Of a stretch of 64,000 nucleotides of DNA, positions 25,196-33,416 are shown in pieces. Origin of the DNA: Longimicrobium sp. (GTDB lineage: Bacteria > Gemmatimonadota > Gemmatimonadetes > Longimicrobiales > Longimicrobiaceae); the NCBI RefSeq assembly GCF_036388275.1, contig NZ_DASVSF010000076.1:1-64000 (forward strand), read 5' to 3'. The stretch's first letter is position 1, and every line of letters begins with the position of its first letter. Under the pieces are notes generated by a model. It worked only from the letters and a program-made list of their open reading frames with translations. It was not told the origin of the DNA and made no database searches. A program made the position numbers and the translations under genes.

Positions 25196-25231
25196 CCGGG
25201 GGCCGGACCGCGCACGCGGTCCGGCCCCCGG
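25196..25231 (+). terminator. Strong GC hairpin terminator
   Basis: Seventeen-base arms (25196-25212 and 25215-25231) pair perfectly around a two-base loop. The stem is CCGGGGGCCGGACCGCG. There is no T run, but the position after the small gene fits termination. Confidence 0.65.
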
Positions 25232-25276
25232 GCCGTTCCAGCCCACTTCCCCGGTGCGCATTCCCTAGCTACATTG

Positions 25277-25297
25277 GATTGAGAACGATTCTCAATC
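25277..25297 (+). promoter_or_regulatory. Fur-box-like palindrome in front of a helical-repeat gene
   Basis: GATTGAGAA, CGA, TTCTCAATC form a 9-3-9 palindrome; its core TGAGAAC-G-ATTCTCA has the 7-1-7 form of Fur sites (consensus TGATAATnATTATCA). It ends 10 bases before the ATG at 25308, where a bound repressor would block transcription or translation start. AT-rich DNA of this kind is unusual in this genome. Fur, Zur or another family member could be the binder; iron control is inference. Confidence 0.6.
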
Positions 25298-25307
25298 GCG
25301 CAGAGAC

Positions 25308-26300
25308 ATGACCCAGACGCCCCACGCCGCGCTTGCGGCGACGGACACCTTCCGGCAGATCAGCGAGACGGAGCGCGGCGAGCGCGCCCGGCGTGCGGCC
25401 GCGGGCGCTCTGGTGCTGAGCGCGGTGGAGCGGGCGGGCGAAGGCGCCGCGGACGAGTTCACACTGCGCCGCGCGTCGGCCGAAGTGGCGGCGCTGGACC
25501 CGGGCGCCGAGCGCACCATCCTCCTGCGGATCGTGCGGGTGCTGGAAGACGCGGCTCCCGCCTCGCGGCTGGCGGGCGCGCTGGTGAGCTACGCCTGCGA
25601 GCTGGAGACCACGCGCCGCCTGCCGGAGGCGAACGCGGCCGTGTCGCTGGCCTTCGCCCTGGACGTGGCCAGCGGCGCCACGGCGCTCCACGCGGCGCGC
25701 CTGGCGCGCAAACTGGGCGACGCCGAGCGGGCGCTGGCGCTGTATTGCGCGGCCCGCGACCTGGAGGGCGGCGACGGGCAGATCGCGCGGCTGGCGGCCA
25801 TCGGCGAGGCGGTGGTCTCCCCCGGGGCCGAGGCGGCGCTGGGACGGGTGGTTCGCCGCGCGCTGACGGCGGGCGACGCCGAGTCGGCGGGCGTAGGGCT
25901 GGAGGAGCGGGCCCGGCTGCGGCGCGGGCGGGGAGACCGCAAGGGCGCCGCGCGCGACCTGGCCGTGGCCGCCGCGCGCTACACCGATCCCGTGGACCGC
26001 GCCCGCGCCTGCCACGAGCTGGCCGGCGCCGCGCTGGCCGCGGGAGACGTAGGCGCCGCGCGTGAGGCGCTGCTGATCGCGCTCGCCTGGGGAGACGCGC
26101 CGCAGAAGGACCACGCGCGCACCCGGCTGCACACTCTGGCGCGCGACGGTGGCGACCAGGTGGGCATGCGGCGCTGGCGCTCGTTCAAGCGCCCGTCGCT
26201 AGTTTCGCTCTCCGCCCATCGCGCGGCCGCGGACGGCCGGTCGCTGGCGCCGCGCCTGCTGGCCTGGCGCGAAAGCATGGGCGAACGCGCCACGCCGTAG
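25308..26300 (+). CDS. Helical-repeat (TPR-like) protein of unknown function
   Basis: The 330-residue product is almost all alpha-helical and Ala/Arg-rich. Repeats of about 34-40 residues of TPR or HEAT character recur (ARLARKLGDAERALALYCAA, ACHELAGAALAAGDVGAARE). No catalytic motif or signal peptide is visible. The ATG at 25308 lies directly after a Fur-box-like palindrome. Likely a cytosolic scaffold. A bidirectional terminator follows. Confidence 0.65.
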   Translation: MTQTPHAALAATDTFRQISETERGERARRAAAGALVLSAVERAGEGAADEFTLRRASAEVAALDPGAERTILLRIVRVLEDAAPASRLAGALVSYACELETTRRLPEANAAVSLAFALDVASGATALHAARLARKLGDAERALALYCAARDLEGGDGQIARLAAIGEAVVSPGAEAALGRVVRRALTAGDAESAGVGLEERARLRRGRGDRKGAARDLAVAAARYTDPVDRARACHELAGAALAAGDVGAAREALLIALAWGDAPQKDHARTRLHTLARDGGDQVGMRRWRSFKRPSLVSLSAHRAAADGRSLAPRLLAWRESMGERATP

Positions 26301-26318
26301 CGGCGCGAGCGGAGACGA

Positions 26319-26357
26319 CGAAGGGGCTGCCTCGACGGGCAGCCCCTTCGTGTTTTT
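26319..26357. terminator. Terminator between convergent genes
   Basis: The arms CGAAGGGGCTGCC (26319-26331) and GGCAGCCCCTTCG (26338-26350) pair perfectly and are followed by TGTTTTT. It terminates the plus-strand helical-repeat gene and may also serve the minus-strand gene ending at 26371. Confidence 0.85.
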
Positions 26358-26370
26358 CGGAAACCGCGGG

Positions 26371-26808
26371 CTACTTGCCCGTGTACATGCCCATCCCGTA
26401 GTGGCAGTCGTCCCTGCAGGTGGCCATAGACACCTTTACGGTGATGGTCGTGGTTTCCTCCGCTTCGAGCACCACCATGGGCGTGTCGTCCAGCTCCACG
26501 TCGGACTCCAGCTCGTCGCCGTCCTCGTCGGTGATGACGATGTCCAGGTCGCTGCAGTTCTCGTCGCACACGCCGACGAAAATGTAGGTGTGCCCGGCCC
26601 GCACCCGCAGTTGGAACTCCTCGTCCTGGTCCTCCTCCAGGTGGCCGAACACCGGGCCGCGGGCCTCTTCAAAGTCCCCGTTCTCCACCAGCGTGGTGGC
26701 CGAATCCAGCAGCACCCGCACCAGGCCCTGCCCCTGCTGGGCCGGGGCGGGCGTGGCGCAGAACAGGGCGGCGCAGGCCAGGGCCAGCGCGAGGGGCTTC
26801 AGCTTCAT
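26371..26808 (-). CDS. Secreted acidic protein with two CxxxC motifs
   Basis: The 145-residue product has a signal peptide (MKLKPLALALACAALFCATPAPA, cleavage before QQG). The mature domain, of pre-peptidase C-terminal (PPC)-like beta-sandwich style, includes GHTYIFVGVCDENCSDLDIV, with DEDGDELESD as a possible Ca site. Two CX3C pairs, VCDENC and TCRDDC, probably form disulphides or a small metal site. The ATG at 26806-26808 marks the signal peptide. Function unknown; extracytoplasmic. Confidence 0.7.
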   Translation of the reverse strand: MKLKPLALALACAALFCATPAPAQQGQGLVRVLLDSATTLVENGDFEEARGPVFGHLEEDQDEEFQLRVRAGHTYIFVGVCDENCSDLDIVITDEDGDELESDVELDDTPMVVLEAEETTTITVKVSMATCRDDCHYGMGMYTGK

Positions 26809-27065
26809 AAGCCGGGAATCTCGGGAGCGGGAAGGCGCGTAACGACGCCGAAACAGCACCATAGAAACGCTGATGCTTCAGCTACGGATGCTAGCCACGG
26901 GCCCAGCGCGCGGCAAGGACCGCCGCGGGCCCCCGCGTGCCCCCGACTTTCCGTATTTTCCGCCCCACGTTGTCATAGGCGCCATCCCCGCCCGCATTTC
27001 TTGACCCCATCCCGGCCCGCCGCTATACTGTCCGCTCACCTTCCAGGCATCACCCCAGGCGGGAA

Positions 27066-27557
27066 ATGCTCCCAACCCAAGCACTGCAGGAGCCGGCGGG
27101 GGATGCCGGGGGTGAGGTCGTGCTGGAACGGATGGCCCTGTTCGTGGTCGGCGAGCACCGCTTCGGCGTGGGCATCGACCGCATCCGCGAGATCATTCCG
27201 GCGCGGCCGTACACGCCGCTGCCGGGAAGCGGAAGCCACGTATGCGGCCTGATCAACCTGCGCGGGCGCATCGTGACGGTGGTGGATTTGGGCGCCCGTC
27301 TGCACCTTCCCCCCGCGTCGGCCAACCCGGACCACAGCATCGTCATCGTGGAACACCGGGGAAAGCTGGCCGGACTTGCGGTGGAAGAAGTTTCCCGGAT
27401 CGTGAACGTTGACCCGGCGGCGCTGGCCGACGCGGCGGATTCGCTCCGCGCGCTGCGCATCGACCGGTCGTACCTGCGCGGGGTGGGAGAGGTGGACGGC
27501 GAGGTGTTCGTGGCCGTAGACCCCGACGAAGTGATCTCCCCCATCCTTTCCGCCTGA
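27066..27557 (+). CDS. cheW: CheW adaptor protein
   Basis: The 163-residue product is a single CheW domain with a 20-residue N-terminal extension. LFVVGEHRFGVGIDRIREII, GLINLRGRIVTVVDLGARL and the late LRGVGEVDGEVFVAVDPDEV are the usual conserved segments. CheW couples CheA to receptors in arrays. It heads a long co-directional signalling run, yet no receptor gene is present in the window, so its partner receptor is elsewhere or it couples CheA to something else. Confidence 0.92.
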   Translation: MLPTQALQEPAGDAGGEVVLERMALFVVGEHRFGVGIDRIREIIPARPYTPLPGSGSHVCGLINLRGRIVTVVDLGARLHLPPASANPDHSIVIVEHRGKLAGLAVEEVSRIVNVDPAALADAADSLRALRIDRSYLRGVGEVDGEVFVAVDPDEVISPILSA

Positions 27558-27591
27558 ATCGCCCCACCCCTGGACACCTGAACGGACGCTC

Positions 27592-27954
27592 ATGAGCCAG
27601 ACCGTGCTGATCTGCGACGACGCCATCTTCATGCGCACCATGATCGGCGACATCCTCACCCAGGCGGGCTTCACGATCGTGGGCGAGGCCGAAACCGGCG
27701 TCCAGGCCGTGGAAAAGTACCGCCAGTTCAAGCCCGACCTGGTGACGATGGACATCGTGATGCCCGACATGGGGGGCATCGACGCGGTCCGCGAGATCGT
27801 GAAGGAATCTCCCGACGCCAAGATCCTCATGTGCAGCGCCATGGGGCAGCAGGCGCTGGTCATCGAGGCCATCCAGGCGGGCGCCCGGGACTTCGTGGTG
27901 AAGCCGTTCCAGCCTTCGCGCGTGCTCGAGGCCGTGCAGCGGGTGCTGGGATAG
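27592..27954 (+). CDS. cheY: CheY-like single-domain response regulator
   Basis: The 120-residue receiver has the acidic pair in ICDDAIFMR, the phosphorylated Asp in LVTMDIVMPDMGG, the conserved Ser/Ala switch in LMCSAMG and Lys in FVVKPFQPS. It has no output domain. Position between cheW and cheA makes it the likely phosphate acceptor of that CheA, with CheC downstream as phosphatase. The ATG at 27592 is 35 bases after the cheW stop. Confidence 0.92.
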   Translation: MSQTVLICDDAIFMRTMIGDILTQAGFTIVGEAETGVQAVEKYRQFKPDLVTMDIVMPDMGGIDAVREIVKESPDAKILMCSAMGQQALVIEAIQAGARDFVVKPFQPSRVLEAVQRVLG

Positions 27955-27956
27955 GA

Positions 27957-28035
27957 GAGTACCAAGTGCGGAGTACCCAGTGCCAAGTACGCGAGCACAC
28001 TTGATACTGGGTACTTGGCACTAGGTACTCCCTCA
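27957..28035. repeat. Palindromic AGTACCAAGT-type repeat between cheY and cheA
   Basis: AGTACCAAGT and AGTGCCAAGTAC on the left pair imperfectly with GGTACTTGGCACTAGGTACT on the right. It is of the same family as the element at 16973-17085. Placed inside an operon, it could attenuate cheA relative to cheWY. Confidence 0.65.
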
Positions 28036-28052
28036 CCGGGCCTCTCCCCACG

Positions 28053-30008
28053 ATGGAACTTTCCCAGTACGCCGAGCTCTTCCTGAGCGAGTCGCGCGAG
28101 CACGTCTCCGCGATCAACCACCTGCTGCTGGCGCTGGAGGCGGACCCGCGCTCGCGCGAGCCGGTGGAAGGGCTGTTCCGGGCGGTGCACACCATCAAGG
28201 GGATGTCGGCCACCATGGGCTACCGCGCCGTGGCGGAGCTGGCCCACGAGATGGAAAACCTGCTGGACGGCGTGCGCCAGGGCCGCGCCACCCCCGGCGG
28301 CGACCTGGTTGACACGCTCTTCGCCGCCTGCGACGCCCTGGAGCGCGGCATCGAGCTGGCCGTGGAAGAGGGCGACGACGAATCCGTCGTCGCCCCCGTC
28401 GTGTCCCGCCTGCGCGCCCTGGCCGGCCTGCCAGCCGCGGAGCCGGAGCCGGCCCCCGCGGCCGCCTTCTCCGGGTCGTTCGCCGATGCCCCGGACGCGC
28501 CCGCGGGGGCCGTGCGGGTACGGTTCACGGTGGATCCGGCTTCGCCTCTCCCGGGGGTGCGCGCCTTCATGGCGCTGCGCGCTGCGCGCGGGCTGGGCGA
28601 GGTCTCCGGGCTGGAGCCTTCCGAGGCCGCCATGCAGGAGGACGGCTTCGCCGGCACCGTCCGCCTGGTGCTGCGCTCCGAGAAGACGGACGCAGAGATC
28701 GAGGTGGCGCTGCTGGCCGCGGGCGAGATCAGCGAGGTGGAGATCCGCCGCGGGCTGGCCGACGCGCCCGCATCTCCGTCCGCGGACGAGGTGCTGTCCG
28801 AGACGCCGGGGGAGGAAGCGGCCGAGCGGGCGGGGGCGGCGGGGCGGGCGCGCAACATCCGGGTAGACCTGAAGCGCCTGGACGCGCTGGTCAACGGCGT
28901 CGGCGAGCTGGTGATCGTCCGCGACCGCATGCGGCGGCTGGCGGGCCAGGCCGAGCCCGAGCTGGCCGAGACCATCGACCAGGCAGGGCGGCTGATCGGC
29001 GAGCTGCAGGACGAGATCATGCGGGCGCGCATGGCGCCGGTGACGCAGGTGTTCGACCGCTTTCCCCGGCTGGTGCGCGACGCCGCCCGGTCGCTGGGGA
29101 AAAAGGTGGACTTCGTCATCGAGGGCAAGGAGATCGAGCTCGACCGCTCCATGCTCGACGAGATCGGCGACCCCGTGGTGCACCTACTGCGCAACTCGCT
29201 GGACCACGGCATCGAGTCGCCCGCCCAGCGGCGCGCGGCGGCCAAGCCCGAGACCGGCACCCTGCGCCTGTCCGCCGCCCGCGAGCGCAGCCGCATCGTC
29301 ATTCGCGTGGAAGACGACGGGCGGGGCGTGGTGCGCGAGCGGGTGCTGGCCAAGGCCATGGCCAACGGCATGGTCACGCCCGACGAGGCGCGCGGGATGA
29401 CGGACGAGGAAGTGTATCGTCTTCTTACGCGCCCCGGCTTCTCCACCGCCGAGACGGTGACGGACGTCTCCGGGCGCGGCGTGGGATTGGACGTGGTGGC
29501 GACCCGTGTGCGCGCGCTCGGGGGGATGCTGGAGATCGAGAGCGAGCCGGGGCGCGGCACGGCGATGACGCTGCAGCTTCCCGCCACGCTGGCCATCGTC
29601 CGCGCGCTCCTGGTCCGCCAGTCCGGCGAAACCTACGCGCTGCCGCTGACGCACGTGGGCGAGACGGTGCACCTGCTGCCGGAAGAGGTGGGCGCGGTGA
29701 ACGGCCGGACGGTGGCCTTCCTGCGCGACGAGGTGATTCCCCTCCATTCGCTGCGGCGGCTGCTGAGCACCAACGGCGCCGGGCCCGACACCGGAAAGCG
29801 GCCGGCGGTGATCCTGGAGGTGGGCGAGCAGCGGGTGGGGCTGGAGGTAGACCAGCTGCTGGGCCAGCAGGAAATCGTGGTCAAGGCGTTCGACGCCACG
29901 GCCGACACGCTGAAGCTGTTTTCGGGCGCGACGATCCTTTCCGACGGGCGCCCGGCGCTGATCCTGGACGCCGGCTCGCTGCTGGGCGCCGCGGCGCTCA
30001 CGGCGTAA
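28053..30008 (+). CDS. cheA: CheA sensor histidine kinase
   Basis: The 651-residue product has the standard CheA order. An N-terminal Hpt domain carries AVHTIKGMSATMGYR (phospho-accepting His46). A P2-like middle part follows with low-complexity Ala/Glu linkers, then a dimerisation segment (RVDLKRLDALVNGVGELVIV). The HATPase domain has LRNSLDHGIE (N box), EDDGRG (G1) and DVSGRGVGLDVV (G2), and a CheW-like regulatory domain closes the protein. It is cytosolic. It should phosphorylate the CheY at 27592. No CheB or CheR gene accompanies it. Confidence 0.92.
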   Translation: MELSQYAELFLSESREHVSAINHLLLALEADPRSREPVEGLFRAVHTIKGMSATMGYRAVAELAHEMENLLDGVRQGRATPGGDLVDTLFAACDALERGIELAVEEGDDESVVAPVVSRLRALAGLPAAEPEPAPAAAFSGSFADAPDAPAGAVRVRFTVDPASPLPGVRAFMALRAARGLGEVSGLEPSEAAMQEDGFAGTVRLVLRSEKTDAEIEVALLAAGEISEVEIRRGLADAPASPSADEVLSETPGEEAAERAGAAGRARNIRVDLKRLDALVNGVGELVIVRDRMRRLAGQAEPELAETIDQAGRLIGELQDEIMRARMAPVTQVFDRFPRLVRDAARSLGKKVDFVIEGKEIELDRSMLDEIGDPVVHLLRNSLDHGIESPAQRRAAAKPETGTLRLSAARERSRIVIRVEDDGRGVVRERVLAKAMANGMVTPDEARGMTDEEVYRLLTRPGFSTAETVTDVSGRGVGLDVVATRVRALGGMLEIESEPGRGTAMTLQLPATLAIVRALLVRQSGETYALPLTHVGETVHLLPEEVGAVNGRTVAFLRDEVIPLHSLRRLLSTNGAGPDTGKRPAVILEVGEQRVGLEVDQLLGQQEIVVKAFDATADTLKLFSGATILSDGRPALILDAGSLLGAAALTA

Positions 30009-30049
30009 CGCGCTGAACTTTCCTCCGACGACGAAACGGACAGGGTCCG

Positions 30050-30670
30050 ATGACGCTCGACCTGCGGGAACTGGGAGCCGTTCAGCTCGACGGCCTGCGC
30101 GAAGTGTCGAACATGGGCGCGGGACACGCGGCCACGGCGCTTTCGCAGATGACGAACACGCGCATCATGATCAACGTCCCCCGCCTGACGGTGGTGCCGT
30201 TGGAAGAGGTGCCCGACGTCATCGGCAACCCCGACGAGGTGGTGGCCGCGGTGCTGATGCACATGCTGGGCGACCTGACGGGGCGCACGCTGCTGATCTT
30301 TCCTCGCAACGCCGCCATGCGCCTGGCCGAGATGCTGCTGCGCCGGCCGGAGGGGAGCGCGCACGTCTTCGGCGAGCTGGAGCAGAGCGCCATCAAGGAG
30401 GCGGGCAACATCCTGTCGGCGGCGTACATGAACGCCATCTCCGACTTCATGGGGCTGATGCTGCTGCCCAGCGTGCCGTCGCTGGTCATCGACCTGTGCG
30501 GCGCGGTGATGACCACGGCGTACACCAACTTCGGGCACGAGCGCGACGTGGTGTTCTGCATTCAGACCGAGTTCGCCATGAACGGCGAAGACCGGGTGAA
30601 CGGCCAGTTCCTGCTGCTGCCCGACGTGGAGTCGCTGCAGAAGATCCTCGAAAGCATCAGGCTCGCCTGA
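30050..30670 (+). CDS. cheC: CheC-type CheY-P phosphatase
   Basis: The 206-residue product matches the CheC/CheX/FliY phosphatase fold. The two active-site motifs of the E-x-x-N type are visible: LREVSNMGAGHAATAL near the N-terminus and KEAGNILSAAYMNAISD in the middle. A FGELEQ segment precedes the second. It would remove phosphate from the CheY encoded upstream. In many bacteria CheC pairs with CheD, which is absent here. Confidence 0.9.
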   Translation: MTLDLRELGAVQLDGLREVSNMGAGHAATALSQMTNTRIMINVPRLTVVPLEEVPDVIGNPDEVVAAVLMHMLGDLTGRTLLIFPRNAAMRLAEMLLRRPEGSAHVFGELEQSAIKEAGNILSAAYMNAISDFMGLMLLPSVPSLVIDLCGAVMTTAYTNFGHERDVVFCIQTEFAMNGEDRVNGQFLLLPDVESLQKILESIRLA

Positions 30671-30671
30671 C

Positions 30672-33413
30672 GTGACGGATACCACCGCACCCGAAGCGGC
30701 GGCCCGCCCGCCCCACTCGGAGCGGGATCTCCGCATCCTGCGCGGCTTCGCGCAGCGCATCGACGCGGCCGATGCCGGCGCGCACAACAACCTCGGCGTC
30801 CTGTACTTCAACAAGGGAATGTACGAGGAGGCGATCGGCCAGTTCCAGCGGGCGCTGGCCATCGATCCCAAGATGCAGGTGGCCCAGCGAAACCTGGAGA
30901 TCGCCTACTTCAACACCGGCTACTACGACCGGCTGATCAGCGAGCTTCGCGAGCGGCTGCGCGAAGACCCCACCGACGCCGGCGCACGGCGCCGCCTGGC
31001 CCAGGCCTACCTGCACACCGGCGACAGCGCGGGCTCCGTCGCCGAGCTCAAGCGCGTCCTGGCCCAGCACCCCGACGACCTGGCTACGCTCATCGCGCTG
31101 GGCCAGGCCGAAAAGGCCGGCGGGCACTTCGAGGCGGCCATGGAGTGGTTCCAGCAGGCCGTCCGCCGCGACCCCGGCAGCGCCGTCCTCCACTTCTCCC
31201 TGGGCGAGCTGTACTACAACCGCGGCCTGAACGAAGAGGCGCTGCGGGCGCTCACCCGCGCCATCGAGCTGAACCCCGACCTGGCCGACGCCCACTACGT
31301 CCTGGCCTTCGTGTACGGCGACATGGGCGACATGGAGCGCGCCTCCGCCAGCTCGCGCCGGGCCACGCAGCTCAACCCCAACTACGCCAAGGCCCAGACC
31401 AACCTGTCGCTGGACCGCTACTCGTCGGCCCGGTACCAGGAGATGGTGGGCGGCCGGGTGCGCCGCCCCGAGGTGGCCGCCGACGGGGTGCTGGCGCACT
31501 ACAACCTGGGCATCGCCTTCCGCCAGAAGGCGCTGTACGAAGAGGCGCTGCGCGAGTTCACCCGCGCGCTGGACGCCGGCGAGGAGCCTTCGCTCACCCG
31601 CCAGGCCATGGCCGAGGTCTACCTTCTCCAGGGCAAGGCGGGGCAGGCGCTGGACCTGTACGACCGGCTGCTGGCCGAGGACGAGCGCAGCCCCAAGCTG
31701 TGGAACGAGCGCGGCGCCTGCCTTCACCAGCCGGGCGACGTGGGCGGGGCCGAGATCAGCTACCGCCGCGCGCTGGAGGCCGATCCCGGGTACGCGCTGG
31801 CGTGGAACAACCTGGGCGTCGTCCGCCTGCACCGCTCGGACCCCGACGGCGCCGATGCGGCGTTCACCGAGGCCGTGCGGCTGCGCCCGGAGTTCGTGGA
31901 CGCGTGGTGCAACCGCGGGCTGATGTACCTGCGCCGCGGCCGCCACTCGCCCGCGCTGGATGCCTACCGCGCCGCCCTGCGCGCCAACGCCGAGGCGGCG
32001 GCCGCGTGGAACGGCGTGGGCGCCGTGCTGATGGAAACGCGGCGCTACGAGGAGGCCCGCAACGCCTTCGTCCGGGCGGTGGAGGGCGACCCCAACCACG
32101 CCGAGGCGCGCTACAACCTGTCGTTCGTCCTCAGCAACCTGGGCGACTTCGAGGGCGCGCTGCGCGAAACCAAGCGCGCGCTGGAGCTGAACCCGTACTA
32201 CACCACGCCCCGCTACAAGCTGGCGATCGACCTGCAGTTCGAGTACGCCGAGGTGCTGGCGCCCGAGCTGGACGCCGCCGAGCGCATCAGCGGCGAGGAG
32301 CGGGGGGTGGAGGCGTTCACCTTCGAGGAGGGCGCCCTCGACAGCATCTTCGCCGAGCTGCAGCCCGTCGCCGCCCCCGCGGCCCCGGCCCCCGCGGCCG
32401 ACGCGTTCGCCCTGGCCGAGGACTACCTTTCCAAGGGGCTGCTGGACCGCGCCCTGGCCGAGATCCGCCGGGCTGCCGTGGGCGGCGCCAACCCCGTGCA
32501 GGCCGCGCTGCTGACCGCGCGCATCTTCTTGCGCCAGGGGCTGGACGGCGAGGCGCTGGAGCGCTTCGACGCCGCGCTCATTCGGCTGGAGGGGCAGGCG
32601 TGGACCCCCGATCACGCCCGCGTCCTGGGCGGCCGCGCCCGCGCGCTCCTGCGACTGGGCCGGCTGGCGGACGCGCGCGAGGCGGCCGAGACCGTGCTGG
32701 AGCACGTGGAGGACGACGGCGAGACGCTGCAGGTGCTGGGCGAGGTGCTGCTCCTGCAGGGCGAGGCCGTCGGGGCCGTGCGCGTCTTTTCCCAGGCCTG
32801 CGCGCTTGCCCCCCGCGATCCCTCGCTCCTCCGCCACCTGGGCCGCGCCGCGCTGGCCGCCGGCCGGGCCGACGACGCCGAGCGGGCGCTGCGGCGGGCC
32901 GTGGCGCTGGACCCCGACTTCGTGGCCGCGCACGTGGAGCTGGGTCGGCTCCTCCTTTCCGCCGGCCGCGTGGAAGAGGCGGTGGTGGAGTGCCGCGCCG
33001 CGCTCGACGTGCTGCCCACGTACAGCGAGGCCGCGCTTCTCCTCGCCATGGCCCTGCGCCGCGCCGGGCGACCGGGCGAGGCGGTGGGCACGCTGATCGA
33101 CCTGCTGGGCGGCGATCCGTACCACATGGAGGGGCTGGTGCTGCTGGGCCAGGCGCTGGCCGACGAGGGGCGGCGCGACGACGCGCGGCGGGCCTTCGGG
33201 CGGGTGCTGAAGTTCGACGCGGGGCGGGTGGACGCGCACTTTCACCTGGGCGTGGTGGCCGCGGCCGACCGGCACTTCCGCGAAGCCATCGAGCACTGGC
33301 GCCGCGTGGTGGACGAAGACCCGCGCGGCCCGTTCTCCGAGGCGGCGCGCGACAACATCGCCACGGCCCTGGACGTCGCGCGCGTGTTCCGCACCGAGAC
33401 GGCGGGGGTGTAG
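30672..33413 (+). CDS. Large TPR scaffold protein
   Basis: The 913-residue product is built of about 20 TPR units, many clear (AHNNLGVLYFNKGMYEEAIG, ALAWNNLGVVRLHRSDPDGA). An Ala/Pro linker near residues 560-575 splits it into two TPR blocks. No enzyme domain, signal peptide or membrane segment is seen. The GTG start lies one base after the cheC stop. Within the Che/Mgl run it probably acts as a docking scaffold between the chemosensory core and the LC7/MglA components; this is inferred from position. Confidence 0.85.
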   Translation: MTDTTAPEAAARPPHSERDLRILRGFAQRIDAADAGAHNNLGVLYFNKGMYEEAIGQFQRALAIDPKMQVAQRNLEIAYFNTGYYDRLISELRERLREDPTDAGARRRLAQAYLHTGDSAGSVAELKRVLAQHPDDLATLIALGQAEKAGGHFEAAMEWFQQAVRRDPGSAVLHFSLGELYYNRGLNEEALRALTRAIELNPDLADAHYVLAFVYGDMGDMERASASSRRATQLNPNYAKAQTNLSLDRYSSARYQEMVGGRVRRPEVAADGVLAHYNLGIAFRQKALYEEALREFTRALDAGEEPSLTRQAMAEVYLLQGKAGQALDLYDRLLAEDERSPKLWNERGACLHQPGDVGGAEISYRRALEADPGYALAWNNLGVVRLHRSDPDGADAAFTEAVRLRPEFVDAWCNRGLMYLRRGRHSPALDAYRAALRANAEAAAAWNGVGAVLMETRRYEEARNAFVRAVEGDPNHAEARYNLSFVLSNLGDFEGALRETKRALELNPYYTTPRYKLAIDLQFEYAEVLAPELDAAERISGEERGVEAFTFEEGALDSIFAELQPVAAPAAPAPAADAFALAEDYLSKGLLDRALAEIRRAAVGGANPVQAALLTARIFLRQGLDGEALERFDAALIRLEGQAWTPDHARVLGGRARALLRLGRLADAREAAETVLEHVEDDGETLQVLGEVLLLQGEAVGAVRVFSQACALAPRDPSLLRHLGRAALAAGRADDAERALRRAVALDPDFVAAHVELGRLLLSAGRVEEAVVECRAALDVLPTYSEAALLLAMALRRAGRPGEAVGTLIDLLGGDPYHMEGLVLLGQALADEGRRDDARRAFGRVLKFDAGRVDAHFHLGVVAAADRHFREAIEHWRRVVDEDPRGPFSEAARDNIATALDVARVFRTETAGV

Positions 33414-33416
33414 CGC

